Shown: positions 1 through 4,300 of the stretch, piece by piece | How positions within the stretch are numbered: position 1 is the first letter of the stretch | How the letters are laid out: each line of letters begins with the position of its first letter | Assembly: GCA_937959375.1 (NCBI GenBank) | Contig: CALGLS010000076.1 | Coordinates: forward strand, 1 to 7,552 | Direction: 5' to 3' | Source: an uncultured Saprospiraceae bacterium | Lineage (GTDB): Bacteria; Bacteroidota; Bacteroidia; Chitinophagales; Saprospiraceae | DNA: 7,552 nt | Made by a program: the position numbers and the translations under genes | The notes under the pieces: generated by a model | Seen by the model: the letters and a program-made list of their open reading frames with translations, nothing else | Told to the model about the DNA's origin: nothing | Database searches by the model: none

Positions 1-1
1 G

Positions 2-766
2 AAATGTGAGCAGGGCCATTCCTTTGACTTTGCGAAAGAAGGTTATGTCAATCTATTGCTACCTAATCAAAAAAAGAAACCTGAGCCTGGAGACAGTAAG
101 TTAATGATGAATGCCAGAGAAGCATTTTTATCCACAGGGCACTATGATTTTCTAGTTGAGGAAATTGAGTCGACTATTGCTAAGTTGGAGATTTTTTCAG
201 AAGAGAAAGAGACCACTCATTTACTCGACTTAGGATGTGGAAGTGGGTATTACACTAGAAATATACACAAAGATGTTGGTCTAAATAAAATTGGGATTGA
301 TATTTCAAAAGCTGGTGTTGCTAAATCTTCAAAAAAAGATAAGCAATCGACTTACCTTGTTGGTTCTGTTTTCGATTTACCAATAGTAGATGCTGCGGTG
401 GATGTTATTCTAAATATTTTTTCTCCAGTTCATCTTAAAGAAGTAAAACGTGTGCTCAAAACAGGTGGCTACTTTTTTAAAGTCATCCCTGCCGAAGGTC
501 ACATGAAAGAGATTGCGGCTTTGATTTACGACACCATTGTACCACATCAATCGACCATCGAATCAGATTTGAGAGACGATTTGGAAATGGAGGTTATTGC
601 AGTAGAAACGTTGGAAACAGACGCTACTTTAGAAGGTGCAGATTTACATAATTTAATTTCTATGACACCATATTTATACAAGTTTGGAAAAGGGGAGGTG
701 GAAAAATTGAAGGAGATAGATGTGACGTTTTCGTTTAAGGTGGTGGTAGCTCGATTGGGGGGGTGA
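2..766 (+). CDS. rlmA: RlmA-family 23S rRNA (guanine-N1)-methyltransferase, 5'-partial
   Basis: This cytoplasmic enzyme family transfers a methyl group from S-adenosylmethionine to N1 of a hairpin-35 guanine in 23S rRNA (G745 in E. coli RlmA, G748 in the Gram-positive TlrB branch). The frame is open from base 2, giving 254 visible residues. The N-terminal KCEQGHSFDFAKEGYVNLL matches the second half of the RlmA zinc finger (Cys-x3-His) and the KEGYVNLL segment that follows it. The EPGDS..MM.AR..FL..GHY block and the SAM-binding motif LLDLGCGSGYYT (visible residues about 74-85) follow, then GIDISK and a LKEVKRVLKTGG strand. By comparison with E. coli RlmA (269 aa), about 19 residues with the first two zinc cysteines lie outside the window. 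The in-frame TTG at 56 is not the start, because conserved coding sequence precedes it. The protein ends in ARLGG at TGA 764-766 and converges on the large minus-strand gene. The methylated position is inferred from family only. Confidence 0.93.
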   Translation, partial: KCEQGHSFDFAKEGYVNLLLPNQKKKPEPGDSKLMMNAREAFLSTGHYDFLVEEIESTIAKLEIFSEEKETTHLLDLGCGSGYYTRNIHKDVGLNKIGIDISKAGVAKSSKKDKQSTYLVGSVFDLPIVDAAVDVILNIFSPVHLKEVKRVLKTGGYFFKVIPAEGHMKEIAALIYDTIVPHQSTIESDLRDDLEMEVIAVETLETDATLEGADLHNLISMTPYLYKFGKGEVEKLKEIDVTFSFKVVVARLGG

Positions 767-779
767 GAAGATGGAAGAC

Positions 780-851
780 CGAAGTCGGAAGTCGGAAGTC
801 GGAAGTTTCCCGCGACCGTGTTTCTACGTTAGTCGAGAGCTTCGGACTTCG
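780..851. repeat. Imperfect 12-nt inverted repeat (possible stem-loop)
   Basis: CGAAGTCGGAAG at 780-791 pairs with CTTCGGACTTCG at 840-851, matching at 11 of 12 positions, with a 48-nt loop between. Because the left arm lies in a 7-bp tandem repeat, alternative registers are possible. It could form a hairpin in the rlmA 3' untranslated region, but no T-tract follows, so I do not call it a terminator. Confidence 0.55.
781..806. repeat. 7-bp tandem repeat GAAGTCG x3 plus partial copy
   Basis: GAAGTCG is repeated perfectly at 781-787, 788-794 and 795-801, followed by a partial GAAGT at 802-806. It starts 14 nt after the rlmA stop codon. The repeat unit also supplies the left arm of a 12-nt inverted repeat with 840-851. 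Confidence 0.9.
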
Positions 852-911
852 CAGGTTGACCGCTAAGTCAGTTCTCTGAATATTTAGCTGCAACGCTTTT
901 AGGAAATTTTT

Positions 912-977
912 TAAACCTGTCGGGCCGCCAGGCTGGATGTAAAACCGCAAAATGATAAACCTGTCGGGCCGCCAGGC
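912..977. repeat. Direct 22-bp GC-rich semi-palindromic repeat, two perfect copies
   Basis: A 22-bp sequence beginning TAAACCTGTCGGGCC and ending GCCAGGC occurs identically at 912-933 and 956-977, 44 bp apart. Within each copy CCTG and CAGG can pair, and CGG with CCG inside them, so each unit is a small imperfect hairpin. The GC content is far above the flanking AT-rich DNA. This resembles the short palindromic intergenic repeats common in bacterial genomes, but I cannot assign a named family. Confidence 0.85.
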
Positions 978-1058
978 GGGAGTCAAAATGTAAAAGTATC
1001 CGAAAATCGCGCCTTTCTGGCGTAGCATGTCATTCGTGGGTAACTTTTATATTTGGAC

Positions 1059-1105
1059 TTTTGCGGTTTTACCTGTCCGGCTGGCCAGACGGGCATTTTA
1101 CATTT
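1059..1105. repeat. Third, diverged copy of the GC-rich element with inverted flanks
   Basis: ACCTGTCCGGCTGGCCAGAC at 1071-1090 aligns to the two upstream 22-bp repeats (shared ACCTGTC and a CCAG core) and is a near-palindrome centred on CTGGCCAG (1081-1088). Its flanks are inverted relative to the upstream copies: TTTTGCGGTTTTA at 1059-1071 is the exact reverse complement of 940-952, and TTTTACATTT at 1096-1105 is the reverse complement of 986-995. These two pairings cross each other, so they cannot all form in one simple hairpin. They look more like rearranged remnants of one element. Confidence 0.65.
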
Positions 1106-1177
1106 AGACCCTGTTCCGAATGCCAAATTCAATTAACGGTCAGCCTGGGAAGTTACTGGTCTACAAACATTTTAAAA

Positions 1178-1287
1178 CTCGAGTTCAAACTCAATCTCAA
1201 ATTCAATACCTTCGACCGCGTCTTGCGTGAAATTGAACTTGAACTTGAACTTGAACTTGAGTTTGAGTTTGAGTTTGAGTTTGAACG
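1178..1287. repeat. Hexamer array (TGAACT)4(TGAGTT)4 with inverted degenerate mate
   Basis: Four perfect TGAACT units (1234-1257) are followed without a gap by four perfect TGAGTT units (1258-1281) and a final TGAACG. Upstream, 1178-1207 is a degenerate version in the opposite orientation. Its reverse complement matches 1232-1261 at 24 of 30 positions, leaving a 24-nt loop at 1208-1231. The structure could fold into a long imperfect stem. It lies 37 nt beyond the stop codon of the large minus-strand gene and may act as a transcription-end structure, which is inference. Confidence 0.8.
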
Positions 1288-1323
1288 TTCATATTGCTAG
1301 TCCGCCTCTTCCGTCTTCCTTTA

Positions 1324-4300
1324 TCACTCCACCCTACTCACAATCAATCGCTTAGTCATTTGCTGCGCTCCAGCCACATTCACTTTTATAGTATAAACAC
1401 CATTACTGTAAGTCGAAAGATTCACATAAATTGATTCTTGTGACAGTGATTCAAAGGCATACTTTACTAGCTGCTGTCCTTGTGCATTGTAGATTTCAAG
1501 GCTTGCTTCATTTCCAGTAAAGTCACTTAAATCTATGTAAACTCCTTTCTGTGCGGGATTGGGATAAATAGAAAAGGCAGTCGAACTCGCCTCATCATCT
1601 TGCATTGCAATATTTTCTTCTCCAGCATTATTCGAACTATTTTGAAAAGCAAAGTCATTACTCAAAATGACTGTATAATCCTCTACTTCTCCGAAATCAA
1701 ATGTTTCGCAAGGATCTGCATATGCTTCCTTCTTCATTGCCACTCGCATACGAGTTGCACCCGAAATTGTTCCAGTAGGGATTGTAATTGTTCCAACAAC
1801 AGGATCAGCAATGGAGCCATTTTGCCCATTCGTGTAAACGCCTTCAAAAGCCAATTCTCCAGCATCTGTAAAGTCAAAATCACCGTTGTAATCTATCCAA
1901 ACTCGAATGTATTCATCCCAATGGGTGTAACTGAATTTTGGTGTAACACTAATCGTATAACTAGCTCCTGAAGTCACCGCAGTGTTCTCATCTGTGAAGT
2001 CGGCATAACCTTCTTTCCCTGAGTCATGATTCAGCGTATTAAAACTCACATTCGAAATATGCTGCTGCCAAGGCGAGACTCCTGCGGCTTCACAATATGC
2101 TTCCGATGGCGTATCCGCTTGTACCGTTATTACAAATTCACAGGTAGTTGGCATACCACAGTTATCTGTTGCTTGATAAGCAATGATGTAGGTTCCAACT
2201 GGAAATAAAGTACCAGACGGCATCCCTCCAGTTTGCATTAGCGAGTAACCACCAGTGCTACAAGTTGTGCTACCAACTGGATCATTCCAATTGACAATCG
2301 CTCCACCAATCGCAGGGTTTTCAGTAACGGTGATATTGGAAGGGCATGCTAAATCAATCGTTTGAGGATTGTCTTGAATTTCAATGGTAAAACTACAGAC
2401 TTCTATATCTCCGCAATCATCTTCTGCTTGATAGGAAATCGTATACGTTCCAACAGAAAGTACTGCCCCGTTTGTAGGTCCACTCGTTTGTGTAAGATCA
2501 ATACTCGATCCACCACCACAATCTAATTCCATGATGTAATACTTGTAAACTAAATTGGAATGAAAACCCCAGCGCTGACTGCTCCATGGTGCTTTGTACA
2601 CATAATCATTGGTAGCTGAATTGTCTGAATTGGATGAGAAGTTCGTGTAAGCAACTGCTTCTCCGTTTATCCATTCGTAAGTATTTTCTGTGGCAACATC
2701 ATTCAATCCGATGTGAACAACCGTTGTAATATTATCTCCAATAAAATCATCTTCTGCTTCATCACCAATAGTAACTAGATGCCCGCCGAAAGTTTCACAA
2801 TTTGCTTGTGCAAGCGTCCAAGGTATTTTGTTAAGGGATAGGAAATATTCGCTATCGCCCAAAGATCCGATTGATGAAAAGCCAGTTGGTGTGGTACCAC
2901 AGTTTTCGTTTTGCACACCTCCTCCACAGGTAGTTGATACGGTAGGTAAAGGCCAGTTAACAGCCATTGAGGTAGCGCCTTGCGGCAAAACCAAAACCTG
3001 ATTGGCTGGGCAAGTTAAATCAAGTGTTCCTGGAGCTCCCGATACTGTAATGGTGAAACTACAAGTTTCCATCGCACCACATTCATCAAAGGCTTCATAA
3101 CTAATGGTGTAGTTTCCTTCTGGGAAAAAACTTCCACTTGGATCACCTGCTATTTGATTAGTTGTCACTGCTCCAATACTGCAATTTGAAATACCATTTG
3201 GCGCAAGCCAATCCACCACCGTGCCACCAGCAGCAGTCACCGATATATTAACTGGACAATCTAATGTCAATATTGAATTTTCACTTATAACGGTCACTAC
3301 AAAAAAGCAAGTTTCTATGTTACCACAATTATCTGTGGCTTCATAAGCTACCGTAGTTTGTCCAAGGTTGAAGCTACCACCGTTTGCTGGGCCTGCTGTT
3401 TGAGTAATGGTAGGTAGTGCTCCTCCACAGGTTGTCGTGGCAACTGGTTCTGTCCATGTAACAAAAGCGGAAGTTGAACCGGGCGCTACCGTCAATGTAA
3501 TGTCATTTGGACAAGTTAAACTTAAGGTGCCATTATCTACGGTAACCGTAACCACAAAAGAACAGGTTTCTACATTTCCACAACCATCTGTCGCTTCATA
3601 AGTAATGGTAGTTGTTCCTATCGGGAAAGCTGTTCCGTTGACTGGGCCAGAAGTTTGTGTAAAGGAGGCATCGCCATTGACACAAGTCGTACTTACAGTT
3701 GGCTCCGTCCAATTAACGATGGCTGAAGTTGATCCGGGAGTCGCAGCAACCGACAAATTCGATGGACAAGTTAAGCTAAGGTTTCCATTATCAATAATAA
3801 CCGTTACTTCAAAAGAACAGAGTTCAAAATTATTACATTCATCTTCTGCGAAGTAATTAACCGTTGTGCTTCCAGCTGCGAAAGCACCTCCGTTTAGAGG
3901 ACCAGATGTTTGTGTCGCCGTTACCACGCCTCCTGCGCAAGTAGTTGAACCTACTGGCTCTGGCCAGCTTACTGCGGTGGTGGTTGCTGGGCTTGCAATG
4001 GTGATAGAAATATCATCAGGACAATTGAAACTAAGGATCGGACCATCAGGTACAAAGATCGGTGTTAAAGTAAAGTCCTCTGTTCCTACATAATCGATGC
4101 TTGCGTCTGTCACGCCCGTTTCAAGCCAATAAGCAAATTGAAATCCGGGGTCAGCTACTGCAGTTAAGCGAAGTGGAATATCTTTGAAATAAGTTCCAGT
4201 ATAATTGAATGGAATTTCCATGTTGTTTAGATTGACAAAAACATCACCTTCTGTTGCTTCGTTGAAATTGATTGTCAAATCATAATAACCATCTAGGTCG

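Larger units (their letters stand above)
767..1323. other. Repeat-rich convergent intergenic region, no credible gene
   Basis: This stretch of about 557 nt separates two convergent stop codons. It is a patchwork of short repeats: a 7-bp tandem array, an inverted 12-mer, three GC-rich semi-palindromes standing out from the AT-rich background, and a hexamer array with an inverted mate. Both edges carry inverted copies of a 13-nt motif, GAAGATGGAAGAC at 767-779 on the plus strand and GAAGACGGAAGAG on the minus strand at 1306-1318, agreeing at 11 of 13 positions. Open frames crossing it translate the repeats themselves and resemble no protein family. No canonical hairpin plus T-run terminator is visible for either gene, although the paired repeat arms could terminate transcription in both directions. 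Confidence 0.8.

Noticed and set aside
780..851. Rho-independent terminator for rlmA
   Set aside because: The inverted repeat has a 48-nt loop and no following T-run, so it is listed only as a repeat.
735..1028. 97-residue open frame on the minus strand overlapping the end of rlmA
   Set aside because: It is composed of translated intergenic repeats (the two 22-bp copies and the GAAGTCG array) and runs into the rlmA coding sequence. It has no recognisable domain.
1061..1300. 79-residue open frame on the plus strand ending in alternating Glu-Leu and Glu-Phe
   Set aside because: The peptide simply translates the TGAACT/TGAGTT hexamer array and the GC-rich repeat, and it needs a TTG start. It is a spurious ORF.
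2116..4038. Periodic sequence that might suggest a CRISPR-like or satellite array
   Set aside because: The 255-bp period is in frame, the units are diverged, and they code for HYR domains. There are no short identical repeats with unique spacers.
3407..4093. Series of similar 64-83 residue open frames antisense to the HYR region
   Set aside because: They recur only because the HYR repeats on the other strand are similar. They are antisense shadows of conserved Thr/Val/Gly codons.
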